Source of the DNA: Devosia equisanguinis
GTDB taxonomy: Bacteria; Pseudomonadota; Alphaproteobacteria; Rhizobiales; Hyphomicrobiaceae
Reading direction: 5' to 3'
Assembly: GCA_945903565.1 (NCBI GenBank)
Contig: CAMDPA010000002.1
Location: 1-34,029, forward strand
DNA length: 34,029 nt
Under the pieces are notes generated by a model. The model searched no databases, was not told the origin of the DNA, and saw only the letters and a list, made by a program, of their open reading frames with translations. A program made the position numbers and the translations under genes. Numbering within the stretch: the first letter of the stretch is position 1; the number at the start of each line of letters is the position of its first letter. Shown here piece by piece: positions 10,399-17,721 of this stretch.

Positions 10399-10537
10399 GC
10401 TGTCCTCCCTATTGCCCATCCTGTTTGCGAAATGCGGGCTTGGACGACGATCCTATGCGGAGCGGTTGGTAAGCTCAACGCTGTGTGAGTACGCAACTCG
10501 CATCGTAGTATTATAACGCCGCGCACAAAGTTCGACT

Positions 10538-10701
10538 CGTCATCCTCGACCGAAGTAAGCCGAAGGCGAACGAGCGTCGGGGACCCAGCACAAGACTCGT
10601 GCGAAGCACGCACTATTGTATTGACGCCTTCGGCGACTTCTTGTGCTGGGTCCCCGACGCGGCTGCGCGCGTGAAGCGGCGCTCGCCGGTCGAGGATGAC
10701 G
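10538..10701. repeat. 164-bp palindromic element with perfect 15-bp terminal inverted repeats (copy A)
   Basis: The ends CGTCATCCTCGACCG (10538-10552) and its exact reverse complement (10687-10701) frame the element. A perfect 22-bp inner stem pairs 10574-10595 (GCGTCGGGGACCCAGCACAA...) with 10639-10660. A small hairpin CGTGC-GAA-GCACG sits at 10598-10610. The whole can fold as one long rod or cruciform. It has no coding content. It fills much of the 463-bp gap between the Bug protein gene and ada; the rest of that gap shows nothing recognisable. A diverged second copy lies at 17509-17640, so this is a dispersed, possibly MITE- or REP-like family. Confidence 0.8.
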
Positions 10702-10861
10702 GGTTGAAGGTTTCGCTCGACGGTATGAGGCCAATGAATTGGAGAGCAAGACGCGGGAGGCGAGCGCACACGTGCCGAGATAGGCTCTGGCAAGGTTCAG
10801 ACTATTCCGTTTGCGGAGATCGGCGTGCCGAGGGCTCGGCGACGAACAGGAAAACAAGGCG

Positions 10862-11938
10862 ATGACGGCTGACATTCCCGTCCATATGGAAACCGATGAG
10901 CAACGCTGGCGCGCCGTCGCGACGCGCGACAAATCGGTGGATGGCCGGTTCTATTATGCCGTCCGCACGACCGGCATCTATTGCAAGCCGTCCTGCCCGT
11001 CTCGTCTCCCGAACCGCTCGAACGTGACCTTCCACGACACGATCGAAGGGGCCGAAGAGGCTGGCTTCCGCGCCTGCAAACGCTGCCGGCCCGATGCCGT
11101 GCTGAGCGAGGGAGCGGAATCCCAGGCCGTGACGGCGGCTGCACGCATGATCGAAGAGGCGATCGCCAGGGAATGCAAAGTACCTGGGCTCGATGCGTTG
11201 GCGGCGAAAGCGGGGTTCTCGATGTTCCACTTCCACCGCATGTTCAAGAGCGTGCTCGGCGTCACACCGAAGGCCTACGAGGCCGCGATCAGAGCACGAC
11301 GCGTTGGCGCGGCATTGAACGACGGGGGGCGAGTGACGGATGCCATCTACGACGCGGGCTACTCATCCAGCAGCCGGTTCTACGAAACCGCTACCGCCAG
11401 ACTCGGCATGGCACCACGCGCACGGCGGGATGGCGGCGACGGGGAAACGATCCGCTACGCCTTCGGTGAAACGACGCTCGGCCGGGTGCTGGTCGCTGAA
11501 ACCGGGCGCGGCGTCTGTGCGATCCAGCTCGGCACCCGCGATGCCGACCTCGTTGCCGAGCTGACGCTGCGCTTCCCCAAGGCGACGCTCGTCGTCGACG
11601 CTGCCAACCTTGCCGATCGCGTGGTGGCGGTCGTTGCGTTGATCGAAAAACCCGGTCCGCATCAGCTGCCGCTCGATGTGCGCGGCACCGCGTTCCAGGA
11701 GCAGGTGTGGCAGGCGCTGCAGTCGATTCCCGCCGGGGAGACCGCGACATACACCAAAATCGCTGTCGCGGTTGGCCGCCCCAAAGCGGTGCGTGCGGTC
11801 GCGGCGGCCTGTGCCGCAAACCCAACGGCGGTAGCTATCCCCTGCCATCGTGTGGTGCGATCCAACGGCGACGTGTCCGGGTACCGCTGGGGTGTCGCGC
11901 GCAAGACCAAGCTGTTGACGCGCGAGCGCAAGAAATAG
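10862..11938 (+). CDS. ada: Ada: methylphosphotriester/O6-alkylguanine DNA methyltransferase and regulator
   Basis: Ada removes methyl groups from DNA by suicide transfer to its own cysteines and, once methylated, activates alkylation-repair genes. The chosen ATG gives 358 residues, matching the family. The N-terminal zinc domain has the ligands C41 and C45 (GIYCKPSC) and C72 and C75 (ACKRC); C41 is the methyl acceptor in this class. An AraC-type DNA-binding domain (about 90-185) has ALAAKAGFSMFHFHRMFK and AGYSSSSRFYE. The C-terminal methyltransferase domain has the active site AIPCHRVV (C328). All functional cysteines are present. A possible ribosome site, ACAAGG, precedes the start. No neighbouring alkB or alkA is seen, so it stands alone. 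Confidence 0.96.
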   Translation: MTADIPVHMETDEQRWRAVATRDKSVDGRFYYAVRTTGIYCKPSCPSRLPNRSNVTFHDTIEGAEEAGFRACKRCRPDAVLSEGAESQAVTAAARMIEEAIARECKVPGLDALAAKAGFSMFHFHRMFKSVLGVTPKAYEAAIRARRVGAALNDGGRVTDAIYDAGYSSSSRFYETATARLGMAPRARRDGGDGETIRYAFGETTLGRVLVAETGRGVCAIQLGTRDADLVAELTLRFPKATLVVDAANLADRVVAVVALIEKPGPHQLPLDVRGTAFQEQVWQALQSIPAGETATYTKIAVAVGRPKAVRAVAAACAANPTAVAIPCHRVVRSNGDVSGYRWGVARKTKLLTRERKK

Positions 11939-11986
11939 CCGCCGCCTACCAAAGTAGGGATCGCGACGACTGCTGCTTGCGCAAGA

Positions 11987-12460
11987 TTATTCCTGCTTGC
12001 CCTGGATCAGTCCGGTCAGCGAACCGAACAGGCCGGGCTGGCAATTGCCGTTGGGGCCCATGACGACGCCGCTCTCGCCGCGCATCCGTGCATCCTGAAG
12101 CGCGCGTTCGCAGAATGCGGCGTGGCGCTTTTCGCGATCGGCCTTCGATTGCGCCCGGCGGTCTTCCGGATCGACCGGCCAAGCTTCGCCCCCAGGCGCA
12201 GCGGCGAGCGAGCCGGTGACAGGCTCGGGGAGTTTGTCGTGAGATGGCGGCAGCACCAAGCCTGGGCGGGCTTCGACCTTGGTGTCGGCAAGCCGTTTTT
12301 GGCCGGAGCCCGAAAGGCCCATCGCATCGAACACGCCGCCTTGCAACTCGACGCCATCGAAGCCACTGCAGCCACCCGCAAGCGTTGCAACGCCCAAGGA
12401 TGCCGCAAGAGCAAGCGTTCTGCAGGAGTTCATCAGGCGGTTGCGAGTTAGGCTCGACAT
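11987..12460 (-). CDS. Conserved Rhizobiales lipoprotein downstream of lspA
   Basis: The start at 12460 gives MSSLTRNRLMNSCRTLAL, followed by a hydrophobic stretch and the lipobox LAGGC, so the mature protein is lipidated at the cysteine near residue 31. A start nine codons further in (MNSC) is also possible. The mature part has GVELQGGVFDAMGLSG, then a segment RPGLVLPPSHDKLPEP, and a charged helix rich in Arg/Lys/Glu. It ends with GNCQPGLFGSLTGLI. This layout (FDAxG, then LVLPPxxxxLPEP) matches, from memory, a conserved lipoprotein found beside lspA in Rhizobiales; its function is unknown. It would be processed by the product of the preceding gene, signal peptidase II. It is convergent with ada, with a 48-bp gap. 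Confidence 0.75.
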   Translation of the reverse strand: MSSLTRNRLMNSCRTLALAASLGVATLAGGCSGFDGVELQGGVFDAMGLSGSGQKRLADTKVEARPGLVLPPSHDKLPEPVTGSLAAAPGGEAWPVDPEDRRAQSKADREKRHAAFCERALQDARMRGESGVVMGPNGNCQPGLFGSLTGLIQGKQE

Positions 12461-12564
12461 CGCAAAATCCCCCGGGCGGCGGTTCGCGCCTGCCCACTTA
12501 TCCATGCCGCCTAGCTGGAACTTCAGCCCGGCAGCGAATGCACCACCCCGCGATTGCCCGCACT

Positions 12565-13113
12565 TTAGGGCGCATTTGCGGCGCCCTGACGACTCGGGAC
12601 GAACGAGTCGTACAACAGCCCGATCACGCCCGCAACGATTGCCACGTCGGCAATATTGAATACGTACCAGGAATAGTTAAAGGCGTGAAGGAGGTAGAAG
12701 TCGGCCACACCGCCTAGCCAGAGCCGGTCGATCGCGTTGCCGATCGCGCCGCCCACGATCATGCCGACGCTGATGGCCATCAGTTGGCCGGTCCCCGCAC
12801 GTGCGATCCACACCAGCATGGCAAGTGATGCGACGAGGGCGAACAATGAAAGTGCAAACTGCGGCACGGCCTCGCTTCCGATATTGTAGCTAACGCCTTT
12901 GTTGATCACGTAGACGAGGTCGAGGAACGGCGTCACAGTTACCGGACCGTGTTCCCGGACGCGGTCCTCGATACGGAATGACTTGATCATCCAAATCTTG
13001 TTGGACTGGTCGGCAGCCAATGCGACGAGTGCGGTCGACAGGCAGAGCCGCGACAATGGCCCCCACAGCCAGCCACAGATGCCAGAACCGCTCGATTTTC
13101 CGATCTCGTCCAT
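12565..13113 (-). CDS. lspA: Lipoprotein signal peptidase (signal peptidase II)
   Basis: LspA is an inner-membrane aspartyl protease that cuts the signal peptide from prolipoproteins after the lipobox cysteine has been diacylated. The start at 13113 (MDEIGKSSGSG) is preferred because AGGA lies about six bases upstream; earlier GTG and ATG codons are in frame. The 182 residues show four hydrophobic segments (about 23-40, 85-104, 110-127, 148-168). Also visible are the substrate loop NKGVSYNIGS, and the two catalytic aspartates in GNAIDR (D129) and FNIADVAI (D156). It is complete. The next gene encodes a lipoprotein, a likely substrate. It is divergent from the FHA gene, with about 120 bp between starts. 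Confidence 0.95.
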   Translation of the reverse strand: MDEIGKSSGSGICGWLWGPLSRLCLSTALVALAADQSNKIWMIKSFRIEDRVREHGPVTVTPFLDLVYVINKGVSYNIGSEAVPQFALSLFALVASLAMLVWIARAGTGQLMAISVGMIVGGAIGNAIDRLWLGGVADFYLLHAFNYSWYVFNIADVAIVAGVIGLLYDSFVPSRQGAANAP

Positions 13114-13163
13114 GGCTGTCCTGTCAATCATTCGATGACTCACGTCAAGAGCGCCGCCCGCTT

Positions 13164-13185
13164 AAGGCCTGAGTTGGGCCTTTTT
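13164..13185 (+). terminator. Weak terminator/attenuator-like hairpin ahead of the FHA gene
   Basis: AAGGCC (13164-13169) pairs with GGCCTT (13177-13182) over a 7-base loop. The pairing arm runs into five consecutive T (13181-13185). It lies between lspA and the start of the first FHA gene and is oriented toward that gene. It could act as a leader attenuator or insulate lspA. The stem is only 6 bp, so confidence is low. Confidence 0.3.
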
Positions 13186-13233
13186 ATCGCCCTGTTGGCT
13201 CGGCACGGTGACAGTATTGCTCGGGGACACTTC

Positions 13234-13857
13234 ATGTCAGCGACCGCAAAGGCCATCGTGCTTCTGGCCGCCGTGACAGCATTGCTGCTCGCGGAACCGC
13301 CGGTTGCGCTGGCCCAGGCAACAGAACTGGGCAGGCCGGCCAATTGGGCCGAGACGCTGGATGCCGGCCTGGCGATGGTCGGTCGGGTGACCTCGAATGT
13401 AACGACGTGGGTGGTCACGGGATACGCGCGCCGCCCGCTCGTCATGATCGGCCTTGGTGGCGTGCTTCTAATACCTCCGTTGGCGATTGCGGGGCTGTTG
13501 CTCTACCGCCGCCGCCCACGGGAGCGTGAAGCGCCAGCCGATGCGGCACTCGCCATCGCGTCCGTGGCCTGGATCGAAGTCGATGGCAAAGGGATGATCG
13601 CGATGCCGTCGGGCCGGGACATCATGCAGATCGGGCGCGAACAGGACAACGATATCTGCCTGGATGACGACAGGGTACATCGCTACCACGCCATCATCGA
13701 GCGCGCGCATGGCCGGGGCTATACAATTACCGACATCGGCGGCCCCGACGGCAACGGCCTCTGCATCAATGGTGCACGCCTGGAGTCGGGCATGCTCGCC
13801 GACGGCGATACGATCGAGCTGGGGAGCTCGAAACTGAGATTTGCGACCGCGGCGTAG
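13234..13857 (+). CDS. Membrane-anchored FHA-domain protein
   Basis: FHA domains bind phosphothreonine peptides. The ATG at 13234 is chosen because it opens a clear signal sequence (MSATAKAIVLLAAV to ALAQA, about 1-29); a longer in-frame start would place polar residues before it. A second hydrophobic segment (about 69-91, LVMIGLGGVLLIPP) is followed by YRRRPRER, so the C-terminal FHA domain (about 112-205) probably faces the cytoplasm. FHA signatures are MQIGREQDNDI (GR at 134-135), RVHRYHA (H152), TDIGGPDGNGLCING and GDTIELG. The 207-residue protein heads a co-directional FHA-FHA-PP2C set. No Ser/Thr kinase gene is in the window. Confidence 0.88.
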   Translation: MSATAKAIVLLAAVTALLLAEPPVALAQATELGRPANWAETLDAGLAMVGRVTSNVTTWVVTGYARRPLVMIGLGGVLLIPPLAIAGLLLYRRRPREREAPADAALAIASVAWIEVDGKGMIAMPSGRDIMQIGREQDNDICLDDDRVHRYHAIIERAHGRGYTITDIGGPDGNGLCINGARLESGMLADGDTIELGSSKLRFATAA

Positions 13858-13910
13858 CGGTTTGAAGTGGCGTGATCGGGAAGGCCCAACTGGGAGAGGG
13901 AGACACATAG

Positions 13911-14663
13911 ATGAGCATCGATAACGACCGCGGCGGTCCCGCGCGGATGGCCCAAGGAATTCTGGGCTCACTCCGGGAAGCGCTCGCGGCCGCCAGCCGC
14001 GACGAGACGGCGCGTGCACCAGCCGAGGCCGTGGCGCGGCCGGCTACTGTCCCTCCAGCATTACCCGTCAGCGAGAGTAGAGAGGATCAAGCCGTGATGA
14101 TGCGACCAGCAGCTCCCAGCGCCGCCGATGCCGCCCGCGAAGCGCGCGGTGGAACGCCCAACATTCCGCCCGCCGATGCCCCGCCAACCACACGCGTGAT
14201 CCGTGCGGCAAAACCCGCTGGTCCGGCTGACGGCGATGCGACCGCGCGCACCCGGTTCGTGCGTGGCAAGCAGCCGATCGCGCGGCAGAGTTTTCATCAG
14301 GATCCCGTGGTCGGCTGGCTTGTGATCGTCGGCGGCCCGGGCCTTGGTGCGCACAAACCGATCTACGAGGGTAACAACACGGTCGGTCGCGGCCCGAGCC
14401 AGCGCATCGCGATCGACTTCGGCGACGATGCGATCTCGACCGAGGAGCAGGCCTATATCCGCTACGAGGGCGCCGACCGCAGCTTCCTGTTCGTACCGAA
14501 CCTCGCCAAGACCAACGTCGTCGCGGTCAACGACAAGCGGCCGACGTCAGCCGTGACTTTGAACGCGATGGATGTCATCACGATGGGCCGCACGCAGCTC
14601 GTGTTCGTGCCGTTCTGCGGGCCGGAATTCGACTGGGCCGACATCAGCGAAACCAAGGGTTGA
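13911..14663 (+). CDS. Cytoplasmic FHA-domain protein with disordered N-terminal tail
   Basis: This protein of 250 residues starts MSIDNDRGGPARMAQG after a purine-rich GGGAGAGGGAG ribosome site. Residues about 31-125 are Ala/Pro/Arg-rich and look disordered. Within them are two similar motifs, TTRVIRA (about 93-99) and RTRFVRG (113-119), resembling the T-R-hydrophobic-x-R phosphorylation sites placed ahead of FHA domains in other proteins. The FHA domain spans about 133-235 (NNTVGRGPSQ with GR at 159-160, then AISTEEQAYIRY and VITMGRTQLVF). It probably binds phosphothreonine, possibly its own tail. Its stop codon overlaps the start of the PP2C gene by one base (TGATG), indicating translational coupling to the phosphatase. 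Confidence 0.88.
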   Translation: MSIDNDRGGPARMAQGILGSLREALAAASRDETARAPAEAVARPATVPPALPVSESREDQAVMMRPAAPSAADAAREARGGTPNIPPADAPPTTRVIRAAKPAGPADGDATARTRFVRGKQPIARQSFHQDPVVGWLVIVGGPGLGAHKPIYEGNNTVGRGPSQRIAIDFGDDAISTEEQAYIRYEGADRSFLFVPNLAKTNVVAVNDKRPTSAVTLNAMDVITMGRTQLVFVPFCGPEFDWADISETKG

Positions 14664-15451
14664 TGCTTACCTATCTTGCCGCCATCGCCGCCAGCCAAGG
14701 CGCGCGCCAACAACAGGAGGATGCCGCCGCGCTCTGGCCGGGCCCGGCGACGTCTCCGCCTGCGTTCGACCAGCCGCCGGAGGAAGGCCGTCTGGTCGCC
14801 ATCCTGGCCGACGGCATGGGTGGCCACGCGGGTGGCGCCTTGGCGAGCCGCATCGTCTGCGCGCACTTTTTCGAGGCCTTCGCGGGGGCGCCCTTTTCCG
14901 TGCGAGAGCGGCTCGAAACGGGTCTATGGGCCTGTAACGATGCGATCGCGCAGCAGGTTTCCGGAAATCGTGCGCTCGACGGCATGGGGGCAACGCTTGT
15001 CGGGGCGGCGTTCGGTCCCGATGGCTTGGAGTGGGTGAGCGTCGGCGATAGCCCGCTCTATCTGTGGCGGGACGGTGAGATCGCGCTCGTCAACGAGGAT
15101 CACTCGCTGGCGCCGCTGCTCGACGAGCTGGCGCGGGCCGGCAAGATTTCAGAGAACGAGGCACAGACCGATTCGCGCCGCAATATGCTGCGTTCGGCGG
15201 TCACGGGGGAGGATATCGAGCTGGTCGATCTCGCGGCAAAGCCGCTGGCGCTGTTGCCCGGCGATTGCGTGATCCTGGCCAGCGACGGCATTCATACGAT
15301 CGACGAGACCGAAATCTCACGGATCGTCGCGGCCTATCTGGCCGACGGCCCGCAAGCTGTCGCCTCGGCGCTGGTTCGAACGGTCGATAACGTGCGTGAC
15401 CCGCACCAGGACAACGTTACGGTGGTGGTCATCGTCCCGCAGGTCGACTGA
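14663..15451 (+). CDS. PP2C-family (PPM) serine/threonine protein phosphatase
   Basis: This enzyme removes phosphate from Ser/Thr residues of proteins with two metal ions. It is a 262-residue cytoplasmic catalytic domain with no extra modules. Family motifs are present in order: GARQQQEDA (R15, E19, D20), LADGMGGHAGG (D50, G51), DGMGATLVG (D108), VSVGDSPLYL (D129), ILASDGIH (D208), and HQDNVTVVV (D250, N251). All metal-binding aspartates are there, so it should be active. The ATG overlaps the preceding FHA stop; a TTG one codon upstream is ignored. The partner kinase is not nearby. The likely substrates are the phosphothreonine sites read by the two FHA proteins. Confidence 0.95.
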   Translation: MLTYLAAIAASQGARQQQEDAAALWPGPATSPPAFDQPPEEGRLVAILADGMGGHAGGALASRIVCAHFFEAFAGAPFSVRERLETGLWACNDAIAQQVSGNRALDGMGATLVGAAFGPDGLEWVSVGDSPLYLWRDGEIALVNEDHSLAPLLDELARAGKISENEAQTDSRRNMLRSAVTGEDIELVDLAAKPLALLPGDCVILASDGIHTIDETEISRIVAAYLADGPQAVASALVRTVDNVRDPHQDNVTVVVIVPQVD

Positions 15452-15459
15452 CGCGCGAC

Positions 15460-15576
15460 TTAATCCTTCGCGCGGTCAGCGGCAGCGACGCGGCGCTCCA
15501 TCAATCCAAGTACGATCGCCCCGGTGACCATCAGTGCATTTAGGCCGACGAAGCAGGCAGCCAGAACCGTGAACAT
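15460..15576 (-). CDS. Small membrane protein, 38 aa
   Basis: A short frame on the minus strand runs from the ATG at 15576 to TAA at 15460. It encodes MFTVLAACFVGLNALM, then VTGAIVLGLMERR and a polar tail AAADRAKD. It has a single hydrophobic helix (about 2-25) followed by positive charges, the typical pattern of a one-pass small membrane protein. The support is a strong Shine-Dalgarno sequence, GGAGGA, eight bases upstream of the ATG. It converges with the PP2C gene, ending 8 bp after that gene's stop. I do not recognise a family. Other readings are a regulatory peptide or a chance frame, but the ribosome site and clean hydrophobic helix argue for a real gene. Confidence 0.6.
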   Translation of the reverse strand: MFTVLAACFVGLNALMVTGAIVLGLMERRVAAADRAKD

Positions 15577-15768
15577 GGGAGTGATCCTCCGTGTTGGGGG
15601 CGTCGAGCCGGGCCGAACCGGAGGTGTGGACATTGAACGTGATCGCGAGCCGAGCCCACCTTGGATCCGCGATTTTTCTAAGGTTTATTACTAAGGAATT
15701 AAAACTACAAGCTATCCTGATGGCCGATACAGAACGGCCACAAGCGATGTCCACCGCTATTTTATTGG

Positions 15769-15891
15769 TTGGCGCTTGCGGCGAGCTTTGCTGGCTATGC
15801 GCGGTATCGGTTGCGGCGGGCCGAGCAACCGAATAATCCTGCGGCTCCGTTGCAGAGTGCGCATTCGATCGTCGAGGAACCACCCGCATGA
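15769..15891 (+). CDS. Possible short ORF coupled to maiA (weak)
   Basis: A frame starting with TTG at 15769 reads MALAASFAGYARYRLRRAEQ, then a Pro/Ala/Ser tail ending VEEPPA. Its TGA overlaps the maiA ATG (ATGA). The frame is open a further 18 codons upstream and there includes a hydrophobic PLFYWLALAA stretch. There is no ATG and no convincing ribosome site, so this could be a decayed small membrane protein or chance. Otherwise the 15577-15887 gap shows no gene; it is locally AT-rich around 15670-15720, where a promoter could lie. Confidence 0.22.
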   Translation: MALAASFAGYARYRLRRAEQPNNPAAPLQSAHSIVEEPPA

Positions 15892-16538
15892 AGATCTTCA
15901 CCTACTGGCGTTCGCTCGCGACGTTCCGTGTGCGCATGGCGCTGAACCTCAAGAACCTCAAGGCCGAGGAAATCGAGGTCGATCTTTCCGCCGGCCATCA
16001 GATGAAGCCGGAGTTTGCCGCCATCAATCCGATGAAGGCGATTCCTGTGTTCATCGACGACGACGGCACGACGCTGCATCAGTCGTTGCCGATCATGGAA
16101 TACCTCGACGAGCGCTATCCCGATCCGGCCCTGATGCCGCGCGATCCCGCCGGCCGCGCGCGGGTACGGGCGCTGGCACAGATGACGGTGGCGGACAGCC
16201 ATCCGCTGGTGGTGCCGCGCGTGCGCGCTGATCTCGCCAGCCGCTTTGGCGCGACGCCCGAGCAGGTGACGCGCTGGGCGCAGACGTGGCTGATCGCGGG
16301 CCTCGATGCCTACGAGACCACACTGAAGCGCGACAAGGAAACCGGCGACTTCTGTCACGGCAACGCCATCACGATCGCAGACATCTGCCTGGTCAGTCAC
16401 GCCGCCGGCACGCGCTTTTTCGAAGGCACGATCGACGGACATCCCACGGTCAAGCGCATCGTCGAGCGCTGCCTTGCTGACGAGCGTATCGCGCGTGCGC
16501 ATCCCTTGCGTCAGCCCGGTGCGCCCAAATCGGTGTGA
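15888..16538 (+). CDS. maiA: Maleylacetoacetate isomerase-like zeta-class glutathione transferase
   Basis: MaiA uses glutathione to isomerise maleylacetoacetate to fumarylacetoacetate in tyrosine/homogentisate breakdown; close relatives act on maleylpyruvate. The 216 residues start MKIFTYWRSLATFRVRMALN. The N-terminal thioredoxin-like domain has KAIPVFIDDDGTTLHQSLPIMEYLDE with the cis-proline and the Gln-Ser glutathione contact. The C-terminal helical domain has NAITIADICLVSHA. The zeta-class catalytic motif SSCSWR is here SLATFR (S9 onward), so only the first serine is kept; the exact substrate is therefore less sure. The last 58 bp of the gene recur at 17722-17779. No homogentisate dioxygenase or fumarylacetoacetase gene is adjacent. 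Confidence 0.85.
   Translation: MKIFTYWRSLATFRVRMALNLKNLKAEEIEVDLSAGHQMKPEFAAINPMKAIPVFIDDDGTTLHQSLPIMEYLDERYPDPALMPRDPAGRARVRALAQMTVADSHPLVVPRVRADLASRFGATPEQVTRWAQTWLIAGLDAYETTLKRDKETGDFCHGNAITIADICLVSHAAGTRFFEGTIDGHPTVKRIVERCLADERIARAHPLRQPGAPKSV
16481..16538 (+). repeat. Upstream copy of the 58-bp maiA-end duplication
   Basis: The last 58 bp of maiA match 17722-17779 with about six differences, most of them at third codon positions. Between the two copies lie the MNT/HEPN pair and the truncated palindromic repeat. Sequence outside the copies does not match. The layout is that of an element integrated at a gene's 3' end. Confidence 0.8.
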
Positions 16539-16824
16539 GCCGTTGGGGCTCGCGCCTCGAACGGACCTGCGTTTGGACTTTTTGCAATCTGGGCCGGACT
16601 TCGAGAAACGGCAGGGCGAGGGGCGCTGTGCGACAACATACGGTGCCCCGCATCCTCATCCCGGTCGCCCGCGCCTTCAGGAGCCTACTTGGTGTCTACC
16701 AGCGTCTTAAGGACCTCTCGATGGGGTCCGCGGGGCCTCTGAGTCGTAGGATCGCCGAGCCGGACGCTTGCAGGGCGCAAGCTGTGAAGCTGGAAAATCA
16801 ACCCGTAATAGCGTATCCTGAGCG

Positions 16825-17139
16825 ATGAAGGAGCAAAGCCTAATCATGGGCCGCGAGGACATCATTGCGCGCATACGGGAGCGAGCCGAGGCCGTCAGAG
16901 CCTTGGGCGCGACGGCGCTTTACATTTACGGTGCGCGAGTGCGCGGTGATGAGAGGGCCGACAGCGACCTCGACGTGTTTGTGGACTTCGATCCTACAAA
17001 GTTCGGGTTCGTCGAACTTGTCGAACTCGAGGACATGCTGTCCCGCGAGCTTGGCCTAAAGGTTCAGCTCGGTACCCAAGATGCACTGCACCCGCTGATG
17101 AAACCGGCCATCGAGCGCGATGCCGTGCGGGTATTGTAG
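16825..17139 (+). CDS. MNT-domain nucleotidyltransferase (MntA-type antitoxin)
   Basis: Minimal nucleotidyltransferases paired with HEPN proteins act as antitoxins; in studied cases they AMPylate the HEPN toxin. The 104-residue frame begins MKEQSLIMGREDIIARI; the second ATG (16846), preceded by AAGGAG, may be the true start, because family members usually begin there. The core is YIYGARVRGDERADSDLDVFVDF: metal-binding D48, D50 and D54 are present. However, the usual Gly-Ser of the motif is Gly-Ala (G36-A37), which may weaken catalysis. The C terminus has QLGTQDALHPLMKPAIERDAV, typical of this family. The HEPN gene follows after 8 bp. The pair lies between two copies of the maiA end. Confidence 0.88.
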   Translation: MKEQSLIMGREDIIARIRERAEAVRALGATALYIYGARVRGDERADSDLDVFVDFDPTKFGFVELVELEDMLSRELGLKVQLGTQDALHPLMKPAIERDAVRVL

Positions 17140-17147
17140 AGCCTCCG

Positions 17148-17486
17148 ATGCAAGACGACCTGATCCCGCTGCCTGACATCCTCAAGGAAATCGATGTCCT
17201 GCATTCGGTCCGGGATCGCACGACCCTCGATGATTTTAAAGCCAGTGCCTCCGATGTGCGCGCCACGTCCTATTCGATTATGGTGATATCAGAGGCCGTG
17301 CGCCGCATTCCGGCGGAATGGCTCGATGAATTTCCGGCGACGCCGTGGCACGCCATCCGAACAATCGGCAACAAGCTTCGCCATGAATATCAGCACATCA
17401 GCGAAATCATCCTTTGGGGCGTCATCGCGACTCATTCAGCCACGCTGAAAACGACCATTGAGGAAATGCTCGTCAGACATAGTTAA
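17148..17486 (+). CDS. HEPN/DUF86 protein (HepT-type toxin)
   Basis: DUF86 HEPN proteins are small all-helical RNases neutralised by their MNT partner. The 112 residues start MQDDLIPLPDILKEIDVL and show the DUF86 pattern, with ATSYSIMVISEAVRRIP in the middle and PWHAIRTIGNKLRHEYQHI at the catalytic end. The canonical Rx4HxY signature is altered. H79 and Y81 are kept, but the arginine position is glycine (G74); R71 and R78 are the nearest arginines. A GNxLRHxY version occurs in a subset of the family as far as I remember, so loss of activity is not certain. It is in an operon with the MNT gene, 8 bp apart. Confidence 0.88.
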   Translation: MQDDLIPLPDILKEIDVLHSVRDRTTLDDFKASASDVRATSYSIMVISEAVRRIPAEWLDEFPATPWHAIRTIGNKLRHEYQHISEIILWGVIATHSATLKTTIEEMLVRHS

Positions 17487-17508
17487 GCCAACCCGCATGG
17501 ACACTGGC

Positions 17509-17640
17509 CGTCATCTTCGACCGAAGTGAGCCGAAGGCGAACGAGCCTCGGAGACCCAGCGCAAGGCTCGCACCAAGCCCGCACTGTGAACATGATTTCC
17601 AGTGCCCTCTGTACGTCTTGCGCTGGGGCCGCGTCGCACA
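17509..17640. repeat. Truncated second copy of the palindromic element (copy B)
   Basis: The left end CGTCATCTTCGACCG (17509-17523) and the following GAAGTGAGCCGAAGGCGAAC match copy A at 10538 with few changes. The inner stem survives as CCCAGCGCAAG (17555-17565) against CTTGCGCTGGG (17617-17627). The right terminal repeat is missing. It lies just after the HEPN stop, inside the segment bracketed by the maiA-end copies. The rest of the 17487-17788 gap holds the duplicated maiA end and nothing else recognisable. Confidence 0.7.
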
Positions 17641-17721
17641 CGGTTTGCCAGCAGGGGAAATTCTTGTGACGTGCCCTCGTCGGTCGGTGCTGAGTTCCCT
17701 TCGCGCGACGCCCCACATTCC

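Noticed and set aside
16539-16824. Possible gene between maiA and the MNT gene
   Set aside because: Frames here lack a ribosome site and have random composition. Only a weak GAGCC/GGCTC hairpin without a T-tract follows maiA.
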